DNA from: Aplectana chamaeleonis | Taxonomy: Eukaryota > Nematoda > Chromadorea > Rhabditida > Cosmocercidae | Assembly (NCBI GenBank): GCA_029168955.1 | Contig: JAPDOI010000210.1 | Location: 62,001 to 126,000, forward strand | Length of the DNA stretch: 64,000 bases | Direction of reading: 5' to 3' | Shown here: piece after piece, positions 1 through 11,786 of the stretch | Layout of the letters: the number at the start of each line of letters is the position of its first letter | Position numbering within the stretch: position 1 is the stretch's first letter | The notes under the pieces: model-generated | Databases searched by the model: none | Told to the model about the DNA's origin: nothing | Seen by the model: the letters and a program-made list of their open reading frames with translations, nothing else | Position numbers and translations under genes: made by a program

Positions 1-362
1 ACACGAAAGACGCGTTTTTGAGCCAAAATAGGCCCTCTCTTGTTTACGTTGATTTTTGAGCGTGGAGGAATTGACCGCTAGGAGGGCAATACATATCAGT
101 GCAATGGAGCGATAAGCTCACTTATCATTACTTCCTTCACTTGATCATTCCTGTAATCTGAGCCTTCATTTGTTCTTTTCGAGGGGCGGATCTGGGGCAC
201 CAGGCGTGTCTGGGGCACCAAAGCGCTTGTTTGCAGCCGTTATTTTGCCGCTCCTGGCTCGTTTTCTACCGTTCTTTTGACACTGGAAGCCTAGGATCCT
301 TCTCGCCTATAATTCCACTGTGGAAAGTCAACGAGGATGATCATCGTGAACACTGCCTTTAG
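1..362. mobile_element. Partial TTAA-type MITE, right part only (family K interior)
   Basis: The segment ends in GTGAACACTGCCTTTAG, a slightly decayed right terminus of the TTAAAGGCAGTG family seen many times in this window. Bases 1 to about 320 recur in inverted orientation at 56830-57143, including the short repeat CTGGGGCACC. The left end lies outside the window. No coding capacity was seen. Confidence 0.55.
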
Positions 363-382
363 GCATAAAATTTGAAAAATAG

Positions 383-686
383 TTAAGGTGCGTCCGAATG
401 AGAATGGCTGGCCACGCGGCCGGCGTGCTTCTGGCAGGCGGCCGTCGCGTTCGCCGCTCTCGTACGAGCATGCGAAAAGTCTCCACCGCCATCGACAACG
501 AACGAGGCCAGCACCGGCTGGCAGCAAGCCGTGCGCCGATCAATCAGTGGGAGAGGGGACGGCCGTCGTTGAAATCCAACACTCGTCCGAGGGCGACACA
601 TGCGACGGCCGCCTGCCAAGCACGCCGACCGCGTGGGTCGCCATTCTCATTCGGGCACACTTTATAAAGGTGTTCTGTGCCTTTAA
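383..686. mobile_element. Foldback MITE bounded by TTAA
   Basis: A TTAA stands at 383-386 and another at 683-686. Arms of about 62 bp (389-452 and 600-660) are inverted copies that share CCGAATGAGAATGG and a GC-rich core with GGCGTGCTT and GGCGGCCGTCGC. The right terminus reads GTTCTGTGCCTTTAA. The several overlapping open frames here are by-products of the GC-rich palindrome. A related hairpin lies at 43206-43437. Confidence 0.7.
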
Positions 687-1071
687 CCCTTCGTGTGAAC
701 CAATTTGAGTGGGGTGCGCAACTTTAGAATAAAAACAATTAGCGGGACTGTAATTAGTTCTCGACTCAGATTTCCAGAGGGTGTATTTATCTCCATCGAC
801 TCAGAATATCTCGCACGCTCCGCAGAGCGACTAGATCGCCGCAACGATCTGTTCCTTCATATCCCTCATAGAGGAGGGTGAGTAGAGGCATTCACCTCGA
901 TTGGAATGGGACGCTCCTAATCGCTCAGCGATAGGCAAAGATACGGGCAAAGAAAAAACTTTGCGACGCGGATTCGTCGGTCAAGTGCATCCAGGAAGCT
1001 TCTAAACAGGCACTCCCGGTTGTACAGCTTGAGAAGAAGTACGCCTAGGTCTTAGCGGAAACATCATCTAC
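687..1071. other. No feature recognised
   Basis: This stretch holds no open frame, repeat copy or RNA gene that I could support. Confidence 0.5.
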
Positions 1072-1780
1072 TTAGAGCTCGCGCAAGAATTTTAGCCTGA
1101 TGAATGGACGGTAGATCACTCCGCGCGAATCGAAACCCCATTCTCCAGTGAGGCCGCCAACCCCGCACGTCCAGCCGCCTGGTCCATGCGTCAGACTAAA
1201 TCAAAAACGGAAACCATACAACAAGGTGAGTACTCTCCGAACGGCAGGAACCTTTGTGGAGGAGAAGCGTCTGAGGAGATGGTTGCGTCTGCAGCCTCAA
1301 GGCGATCGCGAACGAGAGTGGACGTTTAGAGCAGTGGAGTTAAAGAAGGCTTGGGAGGAGAAGAATTCAAAAAGAGCCAATTCGTTGTAGCGACAGTATA
1401 GCGGCAAGATGAAAAGATGTTCGCCTATACTGAATACTGCAAACGGATCAGCAGTTGGTGATGTGACGCTGCCAATATAGAAGGATAACTTCAGTACACT
1501 ACTGAATCGTCCAGATCCATCAGTACCTGAGCTCCCGCATGCTCAGATAGCACATTACGAAGTCAGGGAGGAATCGCCGGCTGAGGCTGAAGTTTCGAAA
1601 TGTGTACGGGAAAAGAAGAATTGAAGGCAGGTGGAGATGACAACATAACTGTTGAAATCTCTCCCTCCATCTGGGATTCGTGAAATGACAAACACTATCC
1701 GCACCATATGAATGAGCGAAAGGATACCCGATTCGTAGAGACACGCCATTATCGTACCTCTCCACAAGAACTTATCAGTC

Positions 1781-2491
1781 ATGGACCCCAAGAACGACAG
1801 GGGAATTTCTCTACTGCGTATCATGTACAAGGTTTTGGAACGTATCGTTCTCGAGCGGCTCATCAAATGTCGTGAGGAAACAACCAGAGAGGAGCAAGCC
1901 AGTTTTCGACCTGGACGATCGACCATCGACCAAGTGTTCGCCGTGAGAAGAGTATTTGAATCGTGGCAGCGGTATTCGAAACCAGTACAGCTTGCTTTTT
2001 TGAACTTTGAAGCCGCATTCGACTCTCCTTATCGTAATCGATTGTTCAACGCTCTGCGACCGATGAAATCCCGGAAAAGTGAAGTAAGTCGACTAATCGA
2101 GGACATGCACAAAGGAACAGCAGCACCAATTCGTACACTTGTCGGGTTAACGTTAGCTTTTGAGGTGAAAAAAGTTGTAAGGCAAGGAGTTGTAGCAGAA
2201 CCTTTTCTATTCAACTTCGCTGTTGATGACATCATGCGTAGAGTTGCAGAACAGTTTCCTGCGGACGTGATACTAGCACCATCAGGACGCTCCCTTGTCG
2301 ACCTGGAATACGCTGACGACATAGTGTCATTCGCTAAAAACGACGCAAAACGGCGAAGGATTGTGAACCTCGTTTCGAAGTATGGCGCAGGGACTTCGTC
2401 TTCGTCCCCACAAATGCAAGCAGATTTAAGTCTCTCAGAGGCCATCAGCGGGACTTTGTGTGGACGAACAACGTATCGAGCTTGTGGATGA
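1781..2491 (+). pseudogene. LINE-a reverse transcriptase, N-terminal and central part
   Basis: This open stretch contains standard non-LTR RT blocks. An N-terminal NDRGISLL region corresponds to the usual NYRPISLL block. SFRPGRSTIDQ follows, then motif A as FLNFEAAFDSP (the first catalytic Asp is replaced by Asn), and motif C as LEYADDIVSFA. After YADD the frame is lost around LVSKYGAG, where bases are missing relative to the downstream copy. The sequence then restarts the same RT region near 2559. The upstream linker (about 1200-1780) has several stops. This is a dead copy; without motif A Asp it could not polymerise even if the frame were open. Confidence 0.85.
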
Positions 2492-2558
2492 TTTCTGTTA
2501 TTTGGGCTGTTTGCTGAAGAACAATGGTAGTTATGCAGCGGATATTCGATAACGAGGA

Positions 2559-3549
2559 CCTTTTCTTTTCAACTTCGCCGTTGATGACATCATGCGTAGA
2601 GTTGCAGAACAGTTTCCTGCGGATGTGATCCTAACACCATCAGGACGCTCCCTTGTCGACCTGGAGTACGCCGACGACATTGTGTTATTCGCTGAAAACA
2701 ACGCAAAACTGCAAAGGATTGTGAACCTCGTTTCGAAGTATGCCGCAGCCTATGGACTTCGTCTTCGTCCCGACAAATGCAAGCAGATGTGGGTCTCTCA
2801 GAGACCTTCAACTGGAGTTTGTGTGGACGGACAACGTATCGAACTGGTGGACGATTTCTGTTATTTGGGCTGTTTGCTGAAGAACGATGGTAGTTATGCA
2901 GCGGATATTCGACAACGATGTGCGAAAGCTACGTCTGCATTCAATTCTCTAACCAAGTGTTTTGTGGTCTACCACCATCGCGAAGGAAGTCAAGTTGCGC
3001 GTCTACTCTATCCGCTATTCGCACTATCATGATGTACGGATCGGAGACGTGGGCAGCACCGAAGACGCAGATGGAGAGGTTGACTTCCACGGGGAGGAAG
3101 CTTTTAGGCGTTTGTTTGGATATTTCTGGCCGCGTGTATGCCATAACGAAGACCTTTACAAGGAAATCGACGCAGTAGATCAACGCTTGACACGAGGGAG
3201 GTGCCAGCATCTCCTAACGCCATCTCAAGCAGCAATGGAAAGTCGACTTCGACTGCTCGGGCATATACTAAGAAGAACGCCGGATCGTCTCGTACAACAC
3301 GCTTTAAAAATGCTTCCAAATCCTGTCTGGAAACGGCCACCTGGGCGTAGGCGAAAGTTCTGGACGGATGTGGTTAAAGAGGATTTAAAGTCACTCGGCA
3401 TCGAAAGACAGTTCAGGCGCGATGTTTCGTTTCGCAGGAAATGGAATAGTGACAGCTGGATGGAATGTGTTCAAATTGTGGCTGAAGACCGTGAAAAATG
3501 GACACGGCTGACTACTAGGACGGCACACCTCGGTGAAGATGCGGAATGA
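2559..3549 (+). pseudogene. LINE-a reverse transcriptase, duplicated YADD region and C-terminal domain
   Basis: The block repeats the RT segment from just before VDDIMRRVAEQFPADV, with motif C as LEYADDIVLFAEN. It then continues through GLRLRPDKCKQMW, VDDFCYLGCLL and ADIRQRCAKATSAFNSL into the C-terminal region of RTE-type proteins: MYGSETWA in another frame, RLRLLGHILRR, then GRRRKFWTDVVKEDLKSLG. It ends at a stop after 3549. One frameshift near 2960-3030 separates the two open parts. This is the best preserved LINE-a C-terminus in the window. Confidence 0.85.
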
Positions 3550-3590
3550 CCGCGTCAGGCGAAAGCCAACCGATTAAGTCAAGTAAGTCA

Positions 3591-4240
3591 AGTATTCGAT
3601 AACGATGTGCTAAAGCTACGTTTGCATTTAATTCTCTAACCAGGTGTTTGTGGCCTACCCCTGTCGCGAAGGAAGTTAAGTTGCGCGTCCACTTCTCCGC
3701 TATTCGCCCTATCATGATGTACGGATCGGAGACGTGGGCAGCATCGAAGAAGCAGATGGAAAGGTTGGATTGCGCGGAAAGGAAGCTGTTTAGACGTTTG
3801 CTTGGATATTTCTGGCCGAGGATGTGCCACAACGAGGATCTCTAACGAAATCGACGCCTTGCATCAACGCTTGACGCGAGGGAGGCGCCATCATCTCCCA
3901 ACGCCATCTCAAGCGGCAACGGATGGTCGTCTTCGTTTGTTCGCGCATATTTTAAGAAGACCGCCAGATCGTCTTGTTCAACACACTTTAAGGATGCTTC
4001 TGAGTCCTGTCTGGAAACGGCAGCCTGGACGTAGGCGAAAGTTTTGAACAGATGTAGTGAAAGAGGATTTGAGATCACTCGGCATTGAAAGGCAATTCAG
4101 GCGCGATGTTTCACTTCACAGGAAATGGAATAGCCACCAATGGATGGATTGTGTTGAAATTGTGGCTGAGGACCGTGACAAATGGATACAGCTGACTACT
4201 AGGACGGCACATTTCTGTAAAGATGAGGAATGACCGCTTC
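3591..4240 (+). pseudogene. LINE-a C-terminal domain, second tandem copy
   Basis: This is a direct duplicate of roughly 2905-3550, offset by about 685 bp. It begins at ATTCGATAACGATGTG and carries MYGSETWAASKKQMERL, then frameshifted relatives of the RLFAHILRRPPDRLVQ block. It ends with the same GACGGCACA segment near the 3' end. It has more stops than the upstream copy. The junction to the first copy lies inside the AAGTC tail, so it may be a second truncated insertion or a duplication. Confidence 0.8.
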
Positions 4241-4433
4241 AGGCGAAAACCAACCGGCCTACACAAAAACACCGAATTCAAGAACACGTTTATCATGTGC
4301 ATTGCCTTTATGTCCTCCCTGTAGTCGTACGAGTCGTGAGCCACAACTTTACCGCGGTCCTACCACGATACTGTGCTGCTCGATGCCTGCGGATCCAGTG
4401 GGGATAAGTCGCGGATTAGTTGCGGCGGAGTCC

Positions 4434-4800
4434 AGGGTTTGAGAAGCGGCTCTCATTTAGACCTCTTGTTGGGAGTAGGTTTGCCGCCCAGTTTCTCGCA
4501 GATGGCCACCTACCACAAACGCAGCGAACGCTGGCTTGATGGGTCGATTGTGAGAAAATGGGCGACAAATACACTGCCAACAAGAGGTCTAGATGAGAGC
4601 CGCTTACTAAGCCCTAGACCTCCAGCGACAACGCCGCATCATCTCCGCGTCTCCCCCGCGACTGCACCGCATCTCCTCCGCGTTTTCCCCGCAACTCCCC
4701 CGCGTTGTCCCCACTTCTCCCCCGCGTCTTTCCCGTATCTCCTCCGAGACTGCCCCGCATCTCTTCCGCGACTGCCCCACGACTCCTCCGGCTCGGCGCC
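4434..4800. repeat. Inverted repeat followed by CCCCGC-rich low-complexity tract
   Basis: Bases 4434-4504 and 4553-4619 are inverted copies sharing AAGCGGCTCTCAT and AGACCTCTTGTTGG. Directly after, 4620-4800 is a run of short units built from CTCCCCCGCG and ACTGCCCCGCATCTC. The open frame that crosses this region is proline-rich low-complexity and is not supported as a gene. Confidence 0.6.
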
Positions 4801-4867
4801 GGCAGGCACCGAGCCGCAGAAGTCGCTGGGCAGTCGCGGGAGAGTCGCGGCGAAAATTGTCAGAGTA

Positions 4868-5130
4868 AGGAACGCGAAGTATCAGTGCGATCCATTCCGA
4901 CTGTATGTTATATCGTTAATCACTGGATGGGGGGGGGAGCTGCGATGCTGCTTGACTGGAAAAATTGCGCGCAGGAAAACAAAAACAGGATGGCTATTAA
5001 TCGATCGATTTCGCGCCCGAATGCTGAGTGCGGCTTCCTACTTGATAGACACTGACGATACATGCATGGAGTTTTCGCTAACGCTCAATAAGGAACGCGA
5101 AGTATCAATGCGATCCGTTCCGACTGCATT
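4868..5130. mobile_element. MITE end motifs, family N (two direct copies)
   Basis: The motif AAGGAACGCGAAGTATCA followed by a GCGATCCNTTCCGACTG terminus occurs at 4868-4908 and again at 5090-5127 in the same orientation. The same terminus closes the complete TA-flanked element at 21334-21472 and resembles the arms of the hairpin at 30267-30411. No matching left end was found here, so these look like fragments. Confidence 0.45.
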
Positions 5131-5689
5131 CTTTAAGAAAAAATAGAGTGGGAATAAAATGCTGCCAATGCGTCTGGAGTGAGCGTCGAACTTTATGAGT
5201 GAATCATTGCGAATTTTCAGTTCACAATAGCGAATCCCTACGATCACATAATTACGACTATTCCTCTGTCTCGAGAAATCTTATGTAAAAAAAGAACCAA
5301 TGCAGGCAAATATAGTCAATATCTGTACATCCTCTACCAAGACCTTACACACTCTAATGTCAACAACAAGATAATCTTCTTCCCTATTGAGAGACCAAAA
5401 AATCACAGTGTTTTCAACGCATAGTTATTAACCTGGTACTGCCATCGAATTGACGAAAAGGGGTCCGGCAGAACATCCGCACTAATTCTGTGATGTCATC
5501 GCCAAACCCACATCACATACCCAATTTGGTACAACATTCTATACATTTAACCTTTTTGTACATTTCTGGTTCTCTCCACTAGCAGAGTCCTACCTCTTGG
5601 TAGCAGGTAGAGAGACTAGCCCTTTGCAGTTGAAGGCCATCTTACTAAACTAGATATCCAGACTATATCTAAAGACTTCGTTGGCACTG
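5131..5689. other. No feature recognised
   Basis: Anonymous AT-rich sequence. No open frame, repeat copy or RNA gene could be supported. Confidence 0.5.
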
Positions 5690-6060
5690 GAGACCACTTG
5701 CCATTTTTAGGCTCAATTCAATGAATGAGCCCCGTAGACCACATCGGTATACTTCCGCGAGCCAAAAAGCTGAGGATCAGCCTCTAGTTCTCATCAGTTA
5801 TCTACCACTTTCTCACAAAATGTTGATGCGACCGTCTAACAACATGAACAACAGTTGCGGCACAAACTCCACATGCAGAAAATCTTTGAAAATGTCAGTG
5901 ACGAGGTCTACAAGTGCAGAAAAGCTCTAAAAACGATTAAGATGCGAAATTTAAATTCAATCTTACAGTGCGTTCAGACTGGCTTTTCATGGCCTATCTC
6001 CACACTTTTTTTCACTAGAGAGGCCAAGCTATGCAAAAACATGGAAAAATTGTCTTCGGT
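5690..6060. repeat. Dispersed repeat P, copy 1
   Basis: About 370 bp here match 44150-44550 in the same orientation. Shared blocks include AATGAATGAGCC/TTCATGAATGAGCC, CACTAGAGAGGCCAAGCTA and ACAAACTCCAC/ATAAACTCCAC. No terminal repeats or coding frame are evident, so its class is unknown. Confidence 0.65.
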
Positions 6061-9000
6061 TATCTGCGCGTACGATGCCTGTAACATACCAGAGCACAGC
6101 TACTTCGGATGAATTGCTCGTATTCAGACAGTCGCAGCAGCCAATTTAGAAAATGAGCAAGGATAAGAAGTTCAGTAGTAGTCAATGAGGTAACATCTCC
6201 GAAATTAATTACCATAACTGCCAGCAAAAAATAGGAACGACGCGGCTCCTGTTTAGTGCCTGAATCCAGCCCAAGTGAATCTTAATTGCGACGTCGGCCT
6301 CGCTGCAGACTGGCCAATCGCCAAGATCGTCGCCCCGTTGATGCTATTTGTATGTGAATGTTTTCGTCGGCGTTGATTATGCTATTGCTAACATACAATT
6401 AAAAAATTCGCATTCACGAACGTTTGTGTGCATGCGTATGTGTGTGTGTGTGTATTGCTGTGTGTGTACAACAACACGCAAGACGCTTGAAAAGGATGCA
6501 AATACCACTTGTAAAAAGAATGTCAGCGCTGCTCACCACGTCGTTGTCGCTGTAGGACTCCTGAAGGCTGCCTAATGACTCTAGAAATGCTACGTCTGCG
6601 TATGAATCTTATGCAGGGCAAGAAAACTGCTGCAGGAACACAAACTAGCTAAAAGTAGACAAATAGTTCAGGTGAATGTGGACGAAACCTATTTCATTCA
6701 GTAGCATGGTCTTACTACATCTTTTAAGGAGACGTTCTAGACTACTCATTCGATCTGAGCACACAGTAATATTTTTCTGACCTGCTGCCATACTTGTCGT
6801 GTCAGCACGACTTATTCAAATTCCGCGCCATGTTACAGTAACCAGTCGACGCGTCGCAGCAGGCAATCCCAAAATCAGCAAACGACTTTCCAATTATCGC
6901 TCCTGCTGGCGCACGTTACGGCCGCGCCGTCGATGCCCACACTTTGGCCCGTTTGAATTCCCCCTCGCCTTGGGGAATTATTCTCTGCTGGGCCCACACT
7001 CTTCGAGAGACGGTCGCCCCAAGGGGCTCTTTTAGGTATTGTTGCTATTTGATGTTTTGCATATTTTGTTTAATTGCGGCTTAACACTTGTTAAATCAAG
7101 CCTAGAAGGGAAATAGGAAAATAATTAAGAACCAACGACGCGAAAATACTGGACCCTGAATGAACCTACTGACAAGCGCCCATGTAAATCAAAAAATCAA
7201 TTGTTTCTCCATAAGAGGAAAATGCTAAATAGTGGCGTTTGCAGTCGCGTCATAGCGACTCAATCAAGTTCTGTGACCGACACTATAGCGCAACTCGCGA
7301 CCGATCACGGGCGATGCAATCCCAAAAACTGAACAAATGTTTACAGTTCTCGCTTTCAGACAAAGACGACTGGTGAGTTTCAGTCGTTCACGATAGGCCT
7401 TGGCCTCGACTACAAAGCGCTTGAACCACGACACGGCCATGTGACCTCCGAGCGTCACGTGACCCAATCGTCGTCCAAATGAGAAACTTGTGCCGCAACA
7501 CTCAGGCGTTATTTTCGGCCACGAAACGCTTTAAATTCGACCACGATGTACATAATTTGGACGACAAGCGAGCCACGATGCCCATGATTGAACCCGCTGT
7601 TCGATTGTTTGACATTTGATCAGCCGCGTATCAGCCGCGCAGCACGTATTAAAGGGGTCCCATCCCATGGGAAGTGCAGTTGGCCATTCGGGCTGCTTCT
7701 CGAAGGCGACTACGGGTTACTTTCTGAACGATTTTCGACCGCCAAGGTGGTCTACTTACGGTCCTCAGCGAGGGAAGCTCTAAAATTGTAGAACGTGGCG
7801 TGAATGACTTCCCTTGTCGCGGACTGCTGTGGCGGTGGCCGTGTGCTGCGAGCCGTGACTTGGACCGTTTCCATTTTTGGGTAAGAGTCGCTACATCGAA
7901 AAGGTGCGACCCCGCTCTTTGAAGGGGTGGAACCCTGTCCCCATCGAAGGATGGATTCCGCCCGGAATGAAGGCTGGGGCCTCATGCATATCTATCCATG
8001 AGCGTCCCCATCCCCGTGAAGGCTACACGTGATAAGTTCAAGGGCGAAATTGGTCAATCACAGAGGGGCTTCTCGTGTAAGGGAAGTTCGGGGAGAGGTA
8101 TGCATACGGCTCCTGGGACCCTGCCCCTATCGAGAGTTATGACCGTGCCCCTATCGAGGGGCAGGCTGAACCCCCAACCGCCTTGGGAGGCGATAGGAGC
8201 ACGTGCTGTTGTGTGGGAAGGGGGTGAGACAGAGGTTATGCATGCTTGCTTCTCGTGCTCCTAGTATAGAATCAGGAACATGAGCTGCTGCGCGGGAAAC
8301 GAGTTAAGAAAAAAGGTTCTGCTTCTTTGCGCCACGTAGTCCCTTTGAGCAGACCACGTGCTCCTCGGAGCAGAGCGGGCTGCAGCTCAAGAGAATTCCA
8401 ATTCGGCGACTTGAACCAGAGTGCTCTTGCGGGAAAGACAGTGTTTTTGTTTATTTTTCGAAAAAAGCGTCAATACTTTAGAAGAAGCCTATTTTGTGGT
8501 TTGATGCCAAAAGTTCAGTGCTTGCTCACTTCGACAACTGAAATGTGGTACGCTTGGGTTTCCCGGCAAGGCGAGTTCGGTGGTAATCATACCTTCCGTG
8601 ACACATTTGATCCAGTCCCATTATGGCTTATATGGGAGGAGCGTCCTTACTTTTGAAAGCACTGTAGAGCAACCGTACTTATTTTCTCCCCATCTCTTTA
8701 ACTCAGGAAACAAACGGATGTCCAATTGATGCAGTAATTCTCAATTAACAGTGGGATATCCCCGTAGGAAATAGACTTCTCAGTGACACTCTCTTTGAAA
8801 ATTCGCTGATAGCAAAGAAATTAAAGCTGGAAGAAGTTCAATTTACTGAGAAAGCGAAAGTTCAGAGGAATTCAAACAGAAGGGAAATTCCAAACTAGGT
8901 CACAAGTACAAAGAGAAAAACCTATATGACTGCCGAGTCCCAATTGTTTCTATTACCTATCTTGGTTAATCTGTGACTCAACCTCAAGGACATTTCGAAG

Positions 9001-9272
9001 AAAAAAATCCGCCTCTATCACGCTAAATGTCAACATTTCTAAAGGTGAAAACTATCACTTGACAACGCAAGCATCATGTAAAAAAGTATACCCTATAGGC
9101 AGAGTACATTTGGGAAAACATTTTAGATTTTCCAATCATTTCGAACAAAATCTCACGCTCGCTGCAAAGACTCAGAATCTGAACAGATGTTATGAGAGCG
9201 AGACAGCGAAAGACGGAAAATTAAAGATGTTTATCAGATATTCTTCTTGTGTCTAGCATGTACCTTGATATT
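6061..9272. other. Long stretch without recognised features
   Basis: A short GT microsatellite lies near 6438-6470 and small GC-rich hairpins near 6945-7035. The open frames, including a 109-codon one at 8327-8656, lack known motifs, splice context or repeat relatives. I see no gene here that can be defended. Confidence 0.45.
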
Positions 9273-9968
9273 TTAAAGGCAGTGGTTGCGATCACATATG
9301 CTTGTCTTCTTTTCCTCTCTAAACCCTTTTCTCAGTTTGGAGTAGTGGGATCTCTGAGAAATAATCGCGAAAAACCGCTGTTCCGCGCCAAATTTTAAGC
9401 CTGAACTTTCTTGTCATTTGATGGTGGACGAGCCCACTCCACATCATCGGCATCGATGATCTCTAAAATCAAGAACATCAGTTGGCTTGATTTCGAGTTT
9501 CAATCAATCAACATTAACCTTCGGACTGATCTGCTCGGATATTTATATACTCATAAAGTCAAAAACGTTGACTGAAGTGGGTTGCGGATAAAGGGATTTG
9601 GTGATTTATCTCTACGCAAGCAGCTTCAGACTACATTACCAGTTATCAATATTCTACCATGAAGCTGAGGAATCCAACCATTCTGGTTGACTGAAGTGTT
9701 TGCTCCCATTGTTCAACTGTTTTTATTAGGTAAATTCGAATTTATTTCTTCCTCTGGATGTCGATGATTTCTGACTGCTCGGCATGAGACTGCGATCGTT
9801 TTGGGCGGCGCTGTGCACGTGTGCGCGAACTGGCATCTTTCGGCCCTAGAAACTGTAATTCTAGCCTTTTTTTCACCGCACTACTTTCATAGTTTTTCAT
9901 CTGTTTCGGTCTAAGCTGATTTTTCTAATTTTTTCAATAATGTTTTTCATCGTGACCACTGCCTTTAA
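9273..9968 (-). mobile_element. TTAA MITE, core family copy A
   Basis: Intact TTAA at 9273-9276 is followed by AGGCAGTGGTTGCGATCA, and the element closes with CATCGTGACCACTGCC plus TTAA at 9965-9968. The interior matches copies at 15212-15761, 18503-19396 and 22547-23089 in the opposite orientation. All share a core around GCACACGTGCACAGC (decayed here) and a GACGAGYCCACTCCAC block. TTAA target sites suggest mobilisation by a piggyBac-like transposase, which is inference. Confidence 0.8.
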
Positions 9969-9978
9969 TGACCCATCT

Positions 9979-10748
9979 TCATCGGCGGCCTTCTCGATGT
10001 GGACCATATTGGTTACAGGATTCGCTGGTAAGAGCAACAGTCATCCAGAACGGTAAATTCTTCTGCTTGAATGATTTATTGAACGTCTCAGCCCAGTGTG
10101 TCGCGGATCGTCCGAGGGTCCTCTGAATGTCTCGTGGATACCGGTACGAAATTCTGGTACTCCATCTATCGTCGGACCGGCGTATTACGTGCCTTGCCCA
10201 TCTGTGCTTTATTGATTCGATATGAAACAGCGCATAGCGAATGCCAGACTTCTGCCGAATGTCCTGATTGCTGAGACCTTCTTGATATTGCTTTCGACGA
10301 TTTGCCCTGAGAAGACACCTCTTCAAAGCTCTTTGCGTAGTCCTCATTGCAACGAAGATCCCCTTATTGCAAGCCCACGTCTCGGTACCTTAGCATAACG
10401 TCGGAAGCACTGTGAAATCAAAGAGCAGAGCTCTTCGCTCATCGTCATGAATCTCGTTGGTCTATTCTCGAATAGTGCCCATAGCTGCCCAGACTGCTCT
10501 TTGTCGCCGACGTATCTCTTTCGCCGGTCGTTTGCCATGTTGACTTCTCGCTCAAGATAGATGAAGCTATCCACTATTTCCAGTACAACTCCGTCGAGGG
10601 AAACAGGCCCTCCACCGCACCATTTATTCGTCATCGTTTGAGTTTTCCTCATGTTCATGGACAAACCAATCGCTCCGCCCTCTCCATCCAACTAATTCAG
10701 CATCTCGTTCATCTCCTGCGTGTTGTCGCTGATGAGAACAAGCATCTA
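9979..10748 (-). pseudogene. RTE-type LINE 3' relic (LINE-b copy 1)
   Basis: On the minus strand two overlapping frames give the tail of an endonuclease-RT polyprotein. Reading from 10748, VLISDNTQEMNEML follows where motif C should be. GLSMNMRKTQTM, VDSFIYLEREVNM and the RRKRYV block come next. In the next frame ALKRCLLRANRRKQYQ, IKHRWARHVIRR, DDRWSTR and GRSATHWAE form the typical C-terminal region. The YADD motif and everything upstream are missing. A frameshift lies near 10345 and an internal stop near 10690. The minus-strand relic at 51063-53300 holds the complementary 5' half of what may be the same family. Confidence 0.85.
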
Positions 10749-11786
10749 CTAAGGTCCGAAACGGGCACGAAAACGTGTCTCCCGAAAAATTTCACTAGAA
10801 ATTGCGGCCCTTAGCATCCTTCTGTAACTCCCCTACTCACTGGTAACGCGATCTCGCACTCGACAGTTAATGTGGAGGAGATGCCTATTTTACAGTTTTA
10901 CGGGAGTCTCAACTTCGATGCCTAAGGGTGGACAGCGCTTCTAATGTCTGCCTCATTCTCGCATTGGATCTGTTGTAGGTAGGGTTCAAAACACAGATAT
11001 ACGGCGAAACAGAAGGAGAGAGCAGCACAACCTTTAGTTCGGAATCAGATTTACTCTGCTTCTTTGTGCGCGCGACGGACGGAGAGGCAGAGAGAGTGCA
11101 TGGGAGAAAAGGGCGCAGCGTATGCGAGCGCAAGCACGCGAGTGACGCAAATAAATTTCACTCCGAAATAGAGGGTACACACCCTCAAAGGGAGAGTACT
11201 TTCATGAATCGATTTCTTAGATTGCCTATCCAGATCGCCCTTGTATATCCAGATTTATCTGAAACTCTCAAGGAATGGAGTTGCGAACCGTTCAAAATAG
11301 GCTGGAAACTTGCGTCGTACATTCGGTGGACGAGTTGCCCCTTCGAGCACTGTATCTCTTCTACTTCATTGTCATGGAAAGGAACAGGCTTAGAAGAAAG
11401 GTGAGCTTGACAACCCGTCGAAGGGGCATAGCATCTGATCTATGCGTAAACTGCCTAGATTTCTCGCTAATTCTACACTAGCGAATGGGCAAGGCTGCTA
11501 TAGACGTTTCTGGTCCATTGAATAGACTAGAATTAGCGAAAGGGCTATCTATACATCTCATTAAATATCCAATTGTCGGACACTGCGACGACTGACAGTT
11601 CACTTCCACTTGGAGAGCAAGCCTGATAGATTTAATCGAATTTACGCCGACTACGTAAATGATTGAAAATAAAACTATCTAGAAGTGACGTGAGCACATG
11701 AAGCAAGCATCAAGGTAGGCCGAATAAGTAGGCACTCTCACGCTATATGTATCATACACATTAATAACGTGCTATACACGTACATA
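10749..11786. other. No feature recognised
   Basis: One weak inverted motif occurs (CGCTAATTCTA near 11470 and TAGAATTAGCG near 11527). Open frames of 112 codons or less show no recognisable domain. Confidence 0.45.

Larger units (their letters stand above)
1072..3590 (+). mobile_element. RTE-like non-LTR retrotransposon relic (LINE-a copy 1)
   Basis: The element runs left to right. Its 5' leader around 1072-1195 is repeated at 23450-23489 plus 29122-29195, so it is a dispersed sequence. A decayed linker and the reverse transcriptase follow. The 3' end carries a short AAGTC tandem tail (about 3575-3590), as expected for RTE-type LINEs that prime on short tandem tails. No endonuclease domain is recognisable, so the copy is 5'-defective. 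A segment of about 358 bp inside the RT is duplicated in tandem. Confidence 0.8.

Noticed and set aside
388..708. Overlapping open frames of 78-106 codons near the left end
   Set aside because: They arise from the GC-rich arms of the foldback MITE at 383-686.
4373..5146. 257-codon open frame
   Set aside because: It runs through an inverted repeat, a CCCCGC-rich low-complexity tract and two MITE end motifs; the proline-rich part follows the repeat.
8327..8656. 109-codon open frame
   Set aside because: No known motif and no splice context; part of it resembles anonymous repeat sequence.
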